From the NCBI GenBank assembly GCA_025786725.1, contig JAHLTZ010000001.1, positions 248,001-312,000 of the forward strand: DNA of 64,000 bases, read 5' to 3'. Of the stretch, positions 1-10,033 are shown piece after piece. Position 1 is the stretch's first letter; each line of letters starts with the position of its first letter. Both the position numbers and the translations under genes were made by a program. The notes under the pieces were generated by a model. It saw nothing but the letters and a program-made list of their open reading frames with translations, did no database searches and was not told where the DNA came from. Origin of the DNA: Syncephalis fuscata (Eukaryota > Zoopagomycota > Zoopagomycetes > Zoopagales > Piptocephalidaceae).

Positions 1-659
1 GCACGAATATCGATGATCTTAAAGCAGATATGGATGAGGCGACCCAGACAGCCGAAACCATTCGAAGTGACATTAGTGAATTGAAGAATAGGTTAGTTGG
101 AAAAGATGTAATCTTTATTGAAGCTAATAGTGTATAATATTATTAGATATGCTCTTATTACTACAGAGGATCGATGTGCAATATGCCATAAACTAGCATT
201 GACACAACAATTCTATGTGTTCCCGTGTCAGCACATCTTCCATGTTCATTGTCTTGTTCAAGGTGTAAGTAATAAGAGAATTATATAAAATTATATTAAC
301 AACACTAACAATATTGCTATAGATCAGTAAATATGTACATAGTAAACGACGAAAGAAGATCCAAAAACTTTATAATGAAATTACACAAGACTATTCAGTT
401 ATGCATTCTGAATCAACGCCACGTAATTCATCGGCTCAACAGCACGATTTACAAAGAATAGCTCATAATAAGGTAACGCCTTTTATCAATGTCAATCTAA
501 TAAATACTAATCATTAATCTCTAACTCTACTAGGCCCAACTCGATGAACTAGTGGCCAAGGAATGCTTTTTATGCAATGACATGATGATTCGTAGTATTG
601 ATATCCATTCATTGATGAAAGCGAACGAGAGTTGGAAGATTCGTGGGCTTTATAATTAA
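1..659 (+). CDS. VPS18: Vps18/Pep3 C-terminal part (5' end outside window)
   Basis: C-terminal end of Vps18, a subunit shared by the HOPS and CORVET tethering complexes that drive fusion at the vacuole/late endosome. Exons read 1-91, 147-264, 323-472 and 534-659, joined by GT-AG introns. The first exon gives a helical stretch rich in Asp/Glu/Arg. It runs straight into a RING-type zinc finger starting CAICHK, with the inner CQHIFHVHC cluster. A final CFLCND pair closes the domain close to the stop, as is usual in Vps18. The middle exon between the two half-fingers is a Lys/Ser-rich insertion. The N-terminal beta-propeller and most of the alpha-solenoid lie left of the window. Identification rests on domain order and the coiled-coil-to-RING junction and is fairly secure. 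Confidence 0.85.
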
Positions 660-1180
660 TGGATTATTCATTATAAATAAGAAGCTACTTCACCTTGACT
701 CCCGCATTTTCTTAATACTTCAATACAATTAAACACTCATCCATCACTATAACATGTATAATATTACATCCAACATTAATTAATTTATGTATAATTAGCG
801 GTATAATAATGTAATTCATTAGTTATCTTTATTATGGTTTTGGTATATATACATTGTCATTTATTTAGTCAGATTGACTATAAGGAAGTGGCTGTTTAAT
901 AAATGACTTTTATAATAATTATATTAATATTGATCTTACATTACAAATATGCCCAGAATGCAATAGTAGAATATTAAAAGATAGAAGATATCATTTAGAT
1001 GCAAGAATCCACATTGTACGTAGATGCAATAACAACAAATGCAAAACGATATGGAATCGTGATCATATAATTTCTATTAATATTCAATTAATCTTTCTAT
1101 ATATGTCCAACAACAACAATGAACGGCCTCGAATGTTCCAAATAAATTAAATAGTATATTACATTGTTTATTTAAATCAA
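660..1180 (+). repeat. Dispersed repeat copy 1: TnpB/Fanzor-like zinc-ribbon fragment
   Basis: From about 915 to 1150 an open stretch encodes a four-cysteine zinc ribbon: CPEC, then about 25 residues on RRCNNNKC, followed at once by TIWNRD and an I/N-rich tail, ending at the stop at 1148-1150. The C-x2-C...C-x4-C...NRD layout is that of the zinc-ribbon plus final RuvC segment of TnpB/Fanzor-type nucleases. There is no upstream ORF long enough for the rest of such a protein, so this is a 3' fragment. The segment 932-1175 matches copy 2 (2765-3460) at DNA level, including the tail after the stop. Bases 660-914 are AT-rich 3' flank of VPS18 with nothing recognisable. The family link is inference from motif spacing. 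Confidence 0.5.
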
Positions 1181-1401
1181 TCCATTAATAGCATTTCAAT
1201 AAAAAGTAGTATAATTATGATGTGTATAGCAGCATGACTTTGATTGAAACGAATTGTGCTTTGGGACAGATGTGGGAGTCAACCAATAGTAACAATACAA
1301 ATTGAATAATAGCAACAATAGCAAGATAATATAAATTATACATTGGTGGTAATAATAGATGCCTACCTTTTAATTATTGCGTTATTGATAGAAATATTAC
1401 T

Positions 1402-1512
1402 TTATTTACGCATCAACAAGTACACTGTCTCGCCAATCATAAGTTTTTGTAAATGACGATAATCTCCTTCTAAGCACAATAAGAGTCCACCAAATGAGAC
1501 ATAGACCGCACT

Positions 1513-1545
<33 letters not shown>

Positions 1546-2040
1546 ACATTAGTATAACGCATAGCAATATCAATATTACACCTTATTGACTCTTAGATAT
1601 GTACTTACACTCTTGTGCCTGTACCCTCATCGTATTTGAATACACGACCGTGCATTACATAGTCATAATTATCAGCAAGTGTTGGTTCCTTGCGTCGACT
1701 AAGATCACGCCACGATTCCTCTTTCTGTTCAACTTCATCGGCAGCCGACGTTTGCTGTTTCTCAAGTGATAGCGATGAGGCAAGAGCAAAAGCAAACTTG
1801 TCACCAATTTCCATTGGATATAGTTCGCTATTCACATCAAGTGTCATTTCCATATCGTAGTTTTCACTTCGGGCATGGATACGCGACACTAATACGTCAA
1901 CATATTGAGTGTTATTAGTATACTGCCATTCCATTCTTCACTGTCTATAACCACCTACCACGATCAAACTGCTTTCCATCGCGATCCATGTCTTTGACGT
2001 CAAAGACATCTGAAAAAAGAATATTTTCCTTGCCACTCAT
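1402..2040 (-). CDS. RPB8: RNA polymerases I, II and III shared subunit RPABC3 (RPB8)
   Basis: Small OB-fold subunit common to all three nuclear RNA polymerases. Exons on the minus strand are 2040-1959, 1888-1609 and 1510-1402, giving 156 residues. The start at 2040 opens with MSGKENILFSDVFDVKDMD, the usual RPB8 N-terminus. After intron 1 come VSRIHARSENYDMEMTLD, ELYPMEIGDKF, then DNYDYVMHGRVFK, and in the last exon the conserved YVSFGGLLL and a terminal MRK. Intron 1 (1889-1958) has a perfect TACTAAC branch site. An in-frame ATG at 1934 lies inside this intron and is not the start. Intron 2 (1511-1608) holds a TA microsatellite. An acidic insertion (QTSAADEVEQKEE) makes the protein slightly longer than the usual 145-150 residues. 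Confidence 0.93.
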
Positions 2041-2764
2041 TATAAATAAAAAACTTTAGATCAAGAAAAAAGTAAAAAAGTAAAAAATGAATTTTAAATC
2101 GATCCTTATTTATTATTTACGCCCATTAGTGATCATTATTATTACCGTGTTATATTGTAAATTTTTATATAGTTTCATCAAATTAATTGTGGTCTATTGT
2201 ACTTTGAGTCCCTATCCTTAAACTGAAGGATAAAAAGATCCATGGCTCAAACAATAAATCGTCGATTAGTTTTTATGCTGAAAAGTGGTTTGTTGAAGCG
2301 ACGCTATGTCAATTCCGTTTGAATCAATCAGTGTCAATTAATCAGCACTATTTTCAATATCGAAATAAATAAATAGTATTTGATGCTACTTACAATAAAA
2401 TATAATGCATAGATAAATGTTGATCCATATTATTATTGCTGTAAAGTATTGAAAACATTGTAATTTAGTGATTTAATATAACTCACCATCCAGTTTCATG
2501 TTTAGTAGAACAACAAACGTGTAGTTTAATCATGTAAAGGATGTTAGCTTTGATTTTTTGACGCTGAATTACACGAGTCTATTTATTAATTAATATATAA
2601 AAGGTATTATACGTTGACTCTCACATTTTTTATTTACTCATTTTACTCTTATTTTTCTATTGCTATCTTATTGCTCTATTCAGTAATATATTATCCAATA
2701 ATACCAAATATATCAATATAAATAATATGCGTATTTGAACATCAATAAAAAGCACTATTCAATC
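2041..2764. other. AT-rich intergenic region
   Basis: This is the 5' flank of RPB8, with homopolymer A/T runs. I see no credible coding exon, tRNA or repeat in it. Confidence 0.5.
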
Positions 2765-3460
2765 CCTAGTCTTTATTTCTTTATTTTACATCAACACCTG
2801 TTCAAGTAACCTCAACGGCATGCCGCATCTTCTGGTTACACCTGTTGCCACAAGATCTTCCTGATGAAGACACTCAGCTTAGCATTATTGCATACAATGA
2901 AGGCCATTTGCTTTATCAATGATCGGCAAATAATCTGCGCCTACCAAGTTGATACTAAGAATATTCAAAAAATGGTGAACATCAAAAATGCTAGTCGTCC
3001 TACCTTTTTGGCACCATAAACGAGTATCTCACATTGCAAATATGCCCAAATGCAACAGTAGAAGATTGGAAAATAGAAGAAATCATGCAGATATAATAAC
3101 CCATACTGTACGTAGTAACAACAACAACAATTGTGGAACAATATGGAGTCATAATCATATGGCTTTTATTAATATTCAATCAGTCTTTCTACACATGATC
3201 AACAGCAACAATGGTCAACTCTAAATGTCCCAAAGAAATCAAATAGTATGTTACATTGTTTATTTGAATGTTTAAAATAGCAGCTACTAATACAATGTTT
3301 TGTTATATTCAATCAATTCTATTTATGGAAATAATAATGCTATTACATTAATATTTATTGTGAATGGTAATTTAAACACAATTCAACTATTTGAATCATT
3401 ACAATTAATCGCATAAAATGATTTATTGCCCTAGGGAAGTCAAAGTAATGTCAATCAGCT
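2765..3460 (+). repeat. Dispersed repeat copy 2, longest copy in the window
   Basis: Near-complete copy of the dispersed element. Its 5' half (about 2785-2965) encodes STPVQVTSTACRIFWLHL, followed by an acidic segment and a YQVDTKNIQK-like segment, interrupted by stops. Its 3' half (about 3028-3224) encodes the same zinc-ribbon region as copy 1, here with the first CPxC damaged by a base change and with WNRD changed to WSHN. DNA similarity to copy 3 (63520-64000, opposite strand) continues about 230 bases past the coding end, to about 3460. The element is therefore a real repeat unit and not just a conserved domain. It is inactivated. No terminal inverted repeat or target duplication could be recognised by eye. 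Confidence 0.6.
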
Positions 3461-3568
3461 AGTTTGCTCATCATTATAATATAAACAATCGGCTTATAAC
3501 AATAAAGTTTATTAATGATTTAAAAGTGCACGGCAATACTATCGTTATGATTATAGTCATTGCAATTC

Positions 3569-4789
3569 TTATTCTTGCTTTTGCTGTTGCAATTGTTGTC
3601 GGATCATTTTCCGTGCATCTTTATGTGCCTTCTCTGTACGACCAACACGGCTTTGTGGCCCGAATGCTGGATCCATAATAAATCGCCAGATAACCATCCA
3701 CCACGAGGTGTGATAGGCGAGTGTGTCATAGTATTCAGGGGCAATGCGACGTACAGCTGGCAAACGAGACCATGGAATATGTGCAAAGTCATGGTGTTCG
3801 TTATGATAGCCAATGTTCATTAACACTTTGTTGCCGCTGCCATAGTACGAATAAGTTTCTTGGCCATCATTGAATGTATAGTGCTCTTGAATGAAGTGTG
3901 CTGCACCTGGATGCAACGAATAGCCCATCCATAGACTAAGGAATAGATAGAGAAGGCCACGCCAGCCGCAGAAATAGACCACTAGCGAATCGGTGCAAAT
4001 GGTCCAGGCCCAGTTGTACTTTTCCCATTCGGATAGTGCTTTGCCTTGAGCAGCACCACGAACGACGTACATCACAGGGTAGATAAGCACCCAAATGAAC
4101 TTTGTGATCATATTACCGCGGATCAAACGAACTTCCCAGTCCATTGGCAAATCCGGATCACGACCAAATACGCCTTGATACGTGTGGTGTTCGAGATGAT
4201 AGCGACGGAACGACATGGCAATAGGCACAGGAATGCCAATATTGGCCACCAATCCGCAGAAACGATTCATAAGTGGACTTGATGAGGCGAGATTGTGCGT
4301 GCATTCATGTAGAATAACACCATACAAAGCAGTTGCGGTACCGCCGATAACATAGCTAAATATAAGCATCGACACATTGTAGTCGACAAGGACACGTCCA
4401 AACAGAAAGGCGAAAAATGTTTGAATAAATGCTGCAAATAGAGCAACGTAAATCGTGCTAACATCATAACCGTAAAGGTGAACGAGTTCAGGATGGTCGT
4501 GTAAGATTTGGCGTTTGCGCTTAAAATGCGGCTCGTCAAGGTCATCTTCGGCAAAGTTGTCATCAACGTAGGGAACAGAGCGTTCCCAATCGCCAAGATA
4601 AAGTGGATAGCGACGGTCAAACGCAGGGATGGAATCTAAAGAGTCGCCAGAGGAAAGCGAGCTCATCGAGCTTGAAGGAGCTAGTTTGCCGTCCAGCGAC
4701 GTTAAAGACGGTACGCCAGTGGCAATGGCGGAACAGTCGCTGCCATTCGTCGCTGCATTCTCCTCGCTACGATTGAGTGGAGGAGACAT
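3569..4789 (-). CDS. DES1: Sphingolipid delta(4)-desaturase
   Basis: Membrane di-iron desaturase of the ER that introduces the 4,5-trans double bond into dihydroceramide. Intronless, 406 residues. The N-terminal lipid-desaturase segment (DEPHFKRKRQILHDHPELV, about 85-104) is typical of DES1/DEGS1. The three histidine boxes are all present: HECTH at about 161-165, HLEHH at 198-202 and HNEHH at 329-333, the last inside GYHNEHHDFAHIPWSRLP. Hydrophobic segments flank the boxes as expected. The first 55 residues are Ser-rich and poorly conserved, so initiation at a later Met cannot be excluded. The gene is divergent from the guanylate kinase gene. Confidence 0.93.
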   Translation of the reverse strand: MSPPLNRSEENAATNGSDCSAIATGVPSLTSLDGKLAPSSSMSSLSSGDSLDSIPAFDRRYPLYLGDWERSVPYVDDNFAEDDLDEPHFKRKRQILHDHPELVHLYGYDVSTIYVALFAAFIQTFFAFLFGRVLVDYNVSMLIFSYVIGGTATALYGVILHECTHNLASSSPLMNRFCGLVANIGIPVPIAMSFRRYHLEHHTYQGVFGRDPDLPMDWEVRLIRGNMITKFIWVLIYPVMYVVRGAAQGKALSEWEKYNWAWTICTDSLVVYFCGWRGLLYLFLSLWMGYSLHPGAAHFIQEHYTFNDGQETYSYYGSGNKVLMNIGYHNEHHDFAHIPWSRLPAVRRIAPEYYDTLAYHTSWWMVIWRFIMDPAFGPQSRVGRTEKAHKDARKMIRQQLQQQKQE

Positions 4790-5495
4790 TAGTTGCTTGC
4801 TTTATACGTCGTTCAAATAGCCAGTACAGCGGTTGTTACTGTGTTAATAAGGTAGAGTATTAGTAAAGTAGTACACAACAATAACCATAAGATGACTGCG
4901 GCCTAGTAATAGCAGCGTTGCAGAACAGTGGTAAAAACGTAGAAGTGATGTATGTTTGCCTATTCTTAAGCCTGTAGCTACGCAAACACACGTACTTTCA
5001 ATAAGTCCGTGACAATAGAAGGAGAAACAGGAGAACAATAAAAGCAATACAAATTACTCTTAGTATAGAATGCAAATAGAAAGTGATGACTACTTAAAAG
5101 CCACCTTGTAGAAAGGAAAAAAGGGATATAAGCGACTAGCGCGTGCTCGAGGCGGATGGTTTTTACTTAATGGTTCATTATGGTTTGATTTGAGTCAAAT
5201 GATTTCACGTTTATCTGGTTTTTTCTTTTACTCAGCGCATGGTATTCTGAGTATTTGTCTCGGAAGACGGAATCATACGATAACCGATGCATTTACAACG
5301 CCTTAAAATAGAATGCATTCTCATAGGTTTTTACACTGTATGGTGAAATATAATTCATAGGACAATGGAGTACCAATCAAATAAAGACTTATTTGTTATA
5401 AATTGTTGATAAAATTGTCATGGTTATTAATTATTATATTATAGTTTAGTGATTAATTAACAATATGTATCGATAACAACAGTGTTGTAGTCTCT
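4790..5495. other. Divergent intergenic region DES1 / guanylate kinase
   Basis: About 700 bp between two start codons pointing outward, so it presumably carries both promoters. I see no further gene. ORFs here are short and have no family features. Confidence 0.5.
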
Positions 5496-6274
5496 ATGTT
5501 TTCCCGTTTATTTTCGACAACAATCGTTAAACAGATCAGTACTATGCGTAAGTAATACCTAGATCATTATACTGATTAGAGTATTGTTTTAGTAAGATGA
5601 GTACTAATAGACTAAATACTAAATAGGCCCTATTGTACTTTCTGGTCCTTCTGGTGCAGGTAAAAGCACTATTTTGAAGCGACTTTTCGCTGAATACCCG
5701 GATCGATTCGGTTTTAGTGTATCTCGTAAGCGAACTAATAGGCTTTCAGTAATGATGTAGGCTATTTACTAATATGTATATGTATATGCAATATACAATA
5801 GATACAACTCGGTCAATGAGACCTGGTGAAGTTAATGGAAAAGATTATCATTTTGTTGCTCGTGACCATATGCTTTCAGAAGTAGAGGCGGGTAAATTTA
5901 TTGAAAGTGCTGAGTTTAGTGGCAATATGTATGGCACATCTATTGCATCGGTTGAGGCAGTTGCCGCCACTGGCCGTCAATGTATATTGGATATTGATTT
6001 ACAAGGTGTATTGTCAGTAAAGAAGACACCATTAAATGCACGCTATTTATTCTTGGCACCACCATCCATTGAAGAACTAGAGGCTCGTCTACGGTCTCGT
6101 GGCACTGAAACGGAAGAAAGTCTTGCTAAACGACTTGCCGCTGCACAGCGTGAAATGTCTTATGCACAAGAACATCCCGAGACCCATGACAGTATCGTTG
6201 TTAACGATAATCTGGATACAGCGTATGAAGCAGTACGTCAGTTTATTTTAGATGATGAAAGCAATGCTGCCTAA
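5496..6274 (+). CDS. GUK1: Guanylate kinase
   Basis: Catalyses ATP + GMP to ADP + GDP. Exons are 5496-5547, 5627-5725 and 5802-6274, giving 207 residues. Exon 2 carries the P-loop [12 protein letters not shown]. Exon 3 continues [20 protein letters not shown], the GMP-binding signature, then [10 protein letters not shown] and the LID-type stretch [11 protein letters not shown]. Translation from 5496 adds a 17-residue leader ([17 protein letters not shown]) rich in Ser/Thr with Arg/Lys and no acidic residue. A second in-frame ATG at 5544, just before intron 1, would give the usual cytosolic form. Both introns have GTAAG donors. Confidence 0.93.
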
Positions 6275-6357
6275 TTATAGTTGATGGCCGTAATCATTAA
6301 AGTGATGGAATAAATATGCGTAGATTAAGCTACAATTATCGAATGAACAAATGTTTA

Positions 6358-8224
6358 TTATTTATCGCTTGATTTGGCTTCATCTAATAGTAGATTTAGA
6401 TCTAATAGCACTTCACTTGTTTCCTTGGGACTAACAATCCAGGTGGTACAGCAGGCAGTTCGTGTAGAAAAGTCATTGCCGGTTGACAGGAACTATTTAT
6501 ATAATAGTCAATCATTTTTATACTTTATATAACTATTTGTTTAATTACCTGATCGCCTACATGTAGCGTGGTTGATGGTGTTGTGCCCAAATAGGCTTGT
6601 AATAACTGTACACCAATAAACTTGTTACCAATATCGACCCAGACATCTATTTAATATAAATGTTGATTGTATTAGTATGTATATTTATAGGTATATGTAT
6701 TGCATAGCGGCTATCTACTTACCGCTGCCACCATTGAATGCACAGAATGGCAATGGTGCTTGATCCTGAGATGGAGAGTGTTGGTATTTGAGCAAAGCAT
6801 GCTGTGTGCTTAGTGTGCATTCATCCTAATTGATAAATAGCTGGTTAATTGCTAAATTAGTATATATTTAATATATTTACCAGCTGTTCTCGTCGTATAA
6901 CAGCATTACCATTAGAGATAACACCAACAGCTCTTGGTTTACGTAGCACACGGGCTGGTAATCGCATATCGGACACACAGCGACGAAGGTTCTTTTCAGC
7001 CACATCAAGTAGTTGGTTGATATCATTATCTGACCATAGTCTAATACCTGTTGCTGGTCGGTAAATGTCCTCAGCAATGTAGCGTAAACGACATTCTGAA
7101 TTGCATTGGAACAAATAGTTACACTCGCCACCTATTATAAACGATACTATAAGTAATTTGGACCTGTATGCTTAACTATAAACTGATTACCAAGTACAAA
7201 GAAACGAGCTAGTCGTTCAGCACTTAATCCGGCCTCTTGGAAGCCTGCTAGTAGGCCAGAGAGTCGACTTTCATAGCCAGTGGCATCACCGCCATAACTG
7301 GCCGCTGTTACAATGGCTACACGTAGATCATGTTGCAACAAACTGACCAATTGATGTACCAGTTCACTATCCTTGGCAAAATCTTGACCATCAGCATCTT
7401 TATGTAAAGTTTTGTTAGTCTTAATATGTTATAGGAATTATTAAAGTTTACTTACACAGCGTCATATCACCATCACTAGCATAGTATAGTATGTTATGGT
7501 TACTAAATTATTAAATATAAAAAATACTACCTACAATGTAATCAATTGAAGCTCTGGTGCAATAGCATACAGCTGGGCTGTGTTAAGAATTCTATGATAC
7601 AGTGTAGATGTTGGTAATAGATTGGTAAATAAAAGCAATAACTTACCGTCGAATATCATTAAAGCTAGGTGGCACAAAGCGACGTGCAGCAATAGAGTGC
7701 TTGGCATCTTGGGCCAGAAAAGCTCGACGCAAAGGCAAGCTAGTAAAGAACGTGCCAATGGTCGGTACAATACGATAGAGACGCGAATGCTCTCTTAGAC
7801 CGGCTGCCTCCATTCTACGATGTTCCTGCAAGTAGCAAATGAGTTAACACTACGTATGGCTACTTTATTTTTCTGTTGTTTGAGCCTACCTCGATAAGTA
7901 CTTCAACATTGCTCATAATTTCGGCATAGCGTGCTACATTAGTCTCTCGGCATCACTAAGACGGCGTTGACGGGTTGTAGTAGCAGTCGGGCTAACAGTA
8001 AGGCTTCCATCAGATGACAGTAATGCCGTGGACACAAAACCCGTTCCCTCTCCGCCTTCAAGACTGCTTACTACTTGATTGTCCTGGTCGGCCAATGATC
8101 CAGGAATGGCATGTGGTTTGATGTGAAGAACAAAAGGTGTAAGCATCATACTCTTGATGAATTCAATCAAGGCATCGCGCTTATGTGCGCGCAATTGGTA
8201 GTTGATGCGATAAACAGACGTCAT
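6358..8224 (-). CDS. ISN1: IMP-specific 5'-nucleotidase (ISN1), apparent 2-bp frameshift
   Basis: HAD-fold enzyme that hydrolyses IMP to inosine in purine salvage. Nine exons: 8224-7890, 7825-7647, 7591-7535, 7475-7456, 7397-7191, 7131-6881, 6825-6723, 6646-6549 and 6492-6358. Family landmarks in order are YRINYQLRAHKRDALIEF, VPTIGTFFTSLPLRRAFL, RRFVPPSFNDIRRILNTAQ, the nucleophile motif FDGDMTLY, VAIVTAASYGG, GGECNYLF, LLDVAEKNL, PFCAFNGGSDVWVDIGNK, TLHVGDQF and TTWIVSPKET. The nucleophile lies on a 20-nt exon. In exon 1 the frame is broken at GAGAGA (about 7947-7953): with one GA fewer the exons sum to 461 codons, a normal ISN1 length. The start at 8224 fits the family; an upstream ATG at 8371 is less likely. 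Confidence 0.88.
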
Positions 8225-8824
8225 TGTAGCTGATTGGATAACAGGAAGAGTTGGAAAGTACAAAGAATAACTGGAAACGAAAATGAATGAAAAGTGACCC
8301 TTTTTTAAAGACCGAAAGAGTGTAATTAATTGCTGCACTCTATTTTCTTTTTTTTCTATCATGCAATGCATCTTTATTATTTCATATTGTTAAATTACAT
8401 TAATCACGTGCAAATGTTCAATATTATATTTTACTATTTATTTTATAAATTAAAAGTAATTGCTAATATGAAATAATAATTACGATTTATTTGTAAAATA
8501 TTTTTAATCAGATCGATTTAGTGCATGTGTATCACAAAAATGTGAGCTTTATTTATCTATTTATATAATTAATAATTTTGTTTGATTTAAATAAATTATA
8601 TTGCATATTTAAGTATGGTGTTAATATTATAAAACAATGTTATTTTACTTATTAGACTAGAGCTTAATGTGTTATTTTTAACGATATACAAGTGCTATCA
8701 ACACCAAATGTAATATTATTTAATGCTTTACATTTATATTAATTAATTCATTAGCTGAATAATTTCAAAGCACATGCATTTTATTTAATATTTATGTGGA
8801 TGGCATCATAAATCCAATAAGTAA
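8225..8824. other. AT-rich intergenic region
   Basis: 5' flank of ISN1 and 3' flank of the secreted-protein gene, both on the minus strand. Very AT-rich, with no recognisable coding or structured element. Confidence 0.5.
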
Positions 8825-10033
8825 TTATTCACAAACACCTTGCCATTGTCCTTCAGGAATGGCACAAGTTGAATAGCTACACAAAGTCAAATCGTTATTG
8901 CAGGATTCACCTCTTTTGCGTAGGTCAAGGCATACACGTTGAGAACCATTGGCAGGCTTAGCACAGATACGATGATTTAGACAGGTGCGATCTGTGTCGT
9001 TACAAGTATCACCGAGGCCAACTGAGCCTGAGCTACGTTCATACTCATAGTTGGACTTTGTAGATCGGCGGTAAACGTTGTTTTTCTTTTTCTTAACAAG
9101 AGTACAAACACCGTTTTCCTGGCCTGGTGGCACAACACAAGTACTGCCGCCGGTACAGAAATACTGGCTAAGATTGCATAGTTCACCTGGTGCGCTTGGT
9201 GCCATGCAAATCATTGGTCGACCTTCAGATGGACTACGGCATACGTAAGGACTGCCGCAAACACGAGTTACGCCATCACAGGTATCAGCGAATCCAACAG
9301 TTTCTTGGCTAGGTGGAGGAGAAGTGCTAGTTGGAGGCGGTGTAGTTGGAGGTTGTGTAGTTGGAGGCTGTGTCGTTGGAGGCTGCGTAGTTGGTGGTCG
9401 TGTAGTTGGAGGTTGTGTCGTTGGAGGTGTAGTAGTTGGGGGAGGCACAGGAGGCGTTGTTGGAGGCTGCGTAGTTGGTGGTCGTGTAGTTGGAGGTTGT
9501 GTCGTTGGAGGCTGCGTAGTTGGGGGAGGTACAGGAGGCGTCGTTGGATTAGGTGAAGTAGTCGGTGGAGGGCGAGATGCTGACGGAGACGCCGTTGGAA
9601 CAGGTGGGCGAGATGTTGGAGGTGTTGGCCCAGAATATTTGTCATTAGGTGGGTATTTAGGTGAATTGGGAGTGCCATTATACACTGGAACTGGCGCTTT
9701 ACCATATTGTGAACCATTAGACGGATTTTGGTTATAGAACGGGTTATTATTACTACTACCGTATGGATCATAGTATGGCTTATTGCTATTACTATCATCA
9801 TATGGATCGTAGTTATCGTTATTATGGCCATACGGGTCATTGTACTGATTATTGCCACCATGAGAGTCATGATGCTGATTATGGTATGGGTCATAATAAT
9901 TATTCGATCCAGCCTCAGAATTAACTTTGCTATTTACTTCAATTTGATCGCCGCTAATAATAGCAGGAGCAAATATCAGTATGGCAAAAGCCATAATGCC
10001 AATGGTTGATTTGATGGAAATATTGCTATACAT
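8825..10033 (-). CDS. Secreted mucin-like protein with two 8-Cys modules
   Basis: Single-exon, 402 residues, no family that I recognise. Residues 1-28 look like a signal peptide (basic start, then IGIMAFAILIFAPAIIS). Next comes an Asn/Tyr/Asp/His-rich stretch with repeated YDPYG/NDPYG units. A Pro/Thr region follows with many PPTTQ/PPTTR/PPVPPPTT units, which would be heavily O-glycosylated. The C-terminal third has two cysteine modules with nearly the same spacing: C-x6-C-x5-C-x10-C-x9-C-x6-C-x4/5-C-x10-C. They are separated by a KKKK/RRS basic linker that could be a processing site. There is no GPI-like tail. The layout fits a cell-wall or extracellular adhesion protein. Antisense ORFs across the Pro/Thr repeats are shadows. 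Confidence 0.75.
   Translation of the reverse strand: MYSNISIKSTIGIMAFAILIFAPAIISGDQIEVNSKVNSEAGSNNYYDPYHNQHHDSHGGNNQYNDPYGHNNDNYDPYDDSNSNKPYYDPYGSSNNNPFYNQNPSNGSQYGKAPVPVYNGTPNSPKYPPNDKYSGPTPPTSRPPVPTASPSASRPPPTTSPNPTTPPVPPPTTQPPTTQPPTTRPPTTQPPTTPPVPPPTTTPPTTQPPTTRPPTTQPPTTQPPTTQPPTTPPPTSTSPPPSQETVGFADTCDGVTRVCGSPYVCRSPSEGRPMICMAPSAPGELCNLSQYFCTGGSTCVVPPGQENGVCTLVKKKKNNVYRRSTKSNYEYERSSGSVGLGDTCNDTDRTCLNHRICAKPANGSQRVCLDLRKRGESCNNDLTLCSYSTCAIPEGQWQGVCE
9311..9570 (-). repeat. In-frame PPTTQ/PPTTR tandem repeat
   Basis: Fifteen-base units encoding PPTTQ or PPTTR, arranged in two similar super-blocks separated by PPVPPPTT. The spread of near-identical units suggests recent expansion or contraction, so the number of repeats probably varies between isolates. 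Confidence 0.8.

Noticed and set aside
1605-1934. RPB8 start at the ATG at 1934
   Set aside because: That ATG lies inside intron 1; the conserved N-terminus is in an upstream exon starting at 2040.
9305-9737. Gly/Val- or Trp/Arg-rich plus-strand ORFs opposite the secreted protein
   Set aside because: Antisense shadows of the PPTTQ repeat.
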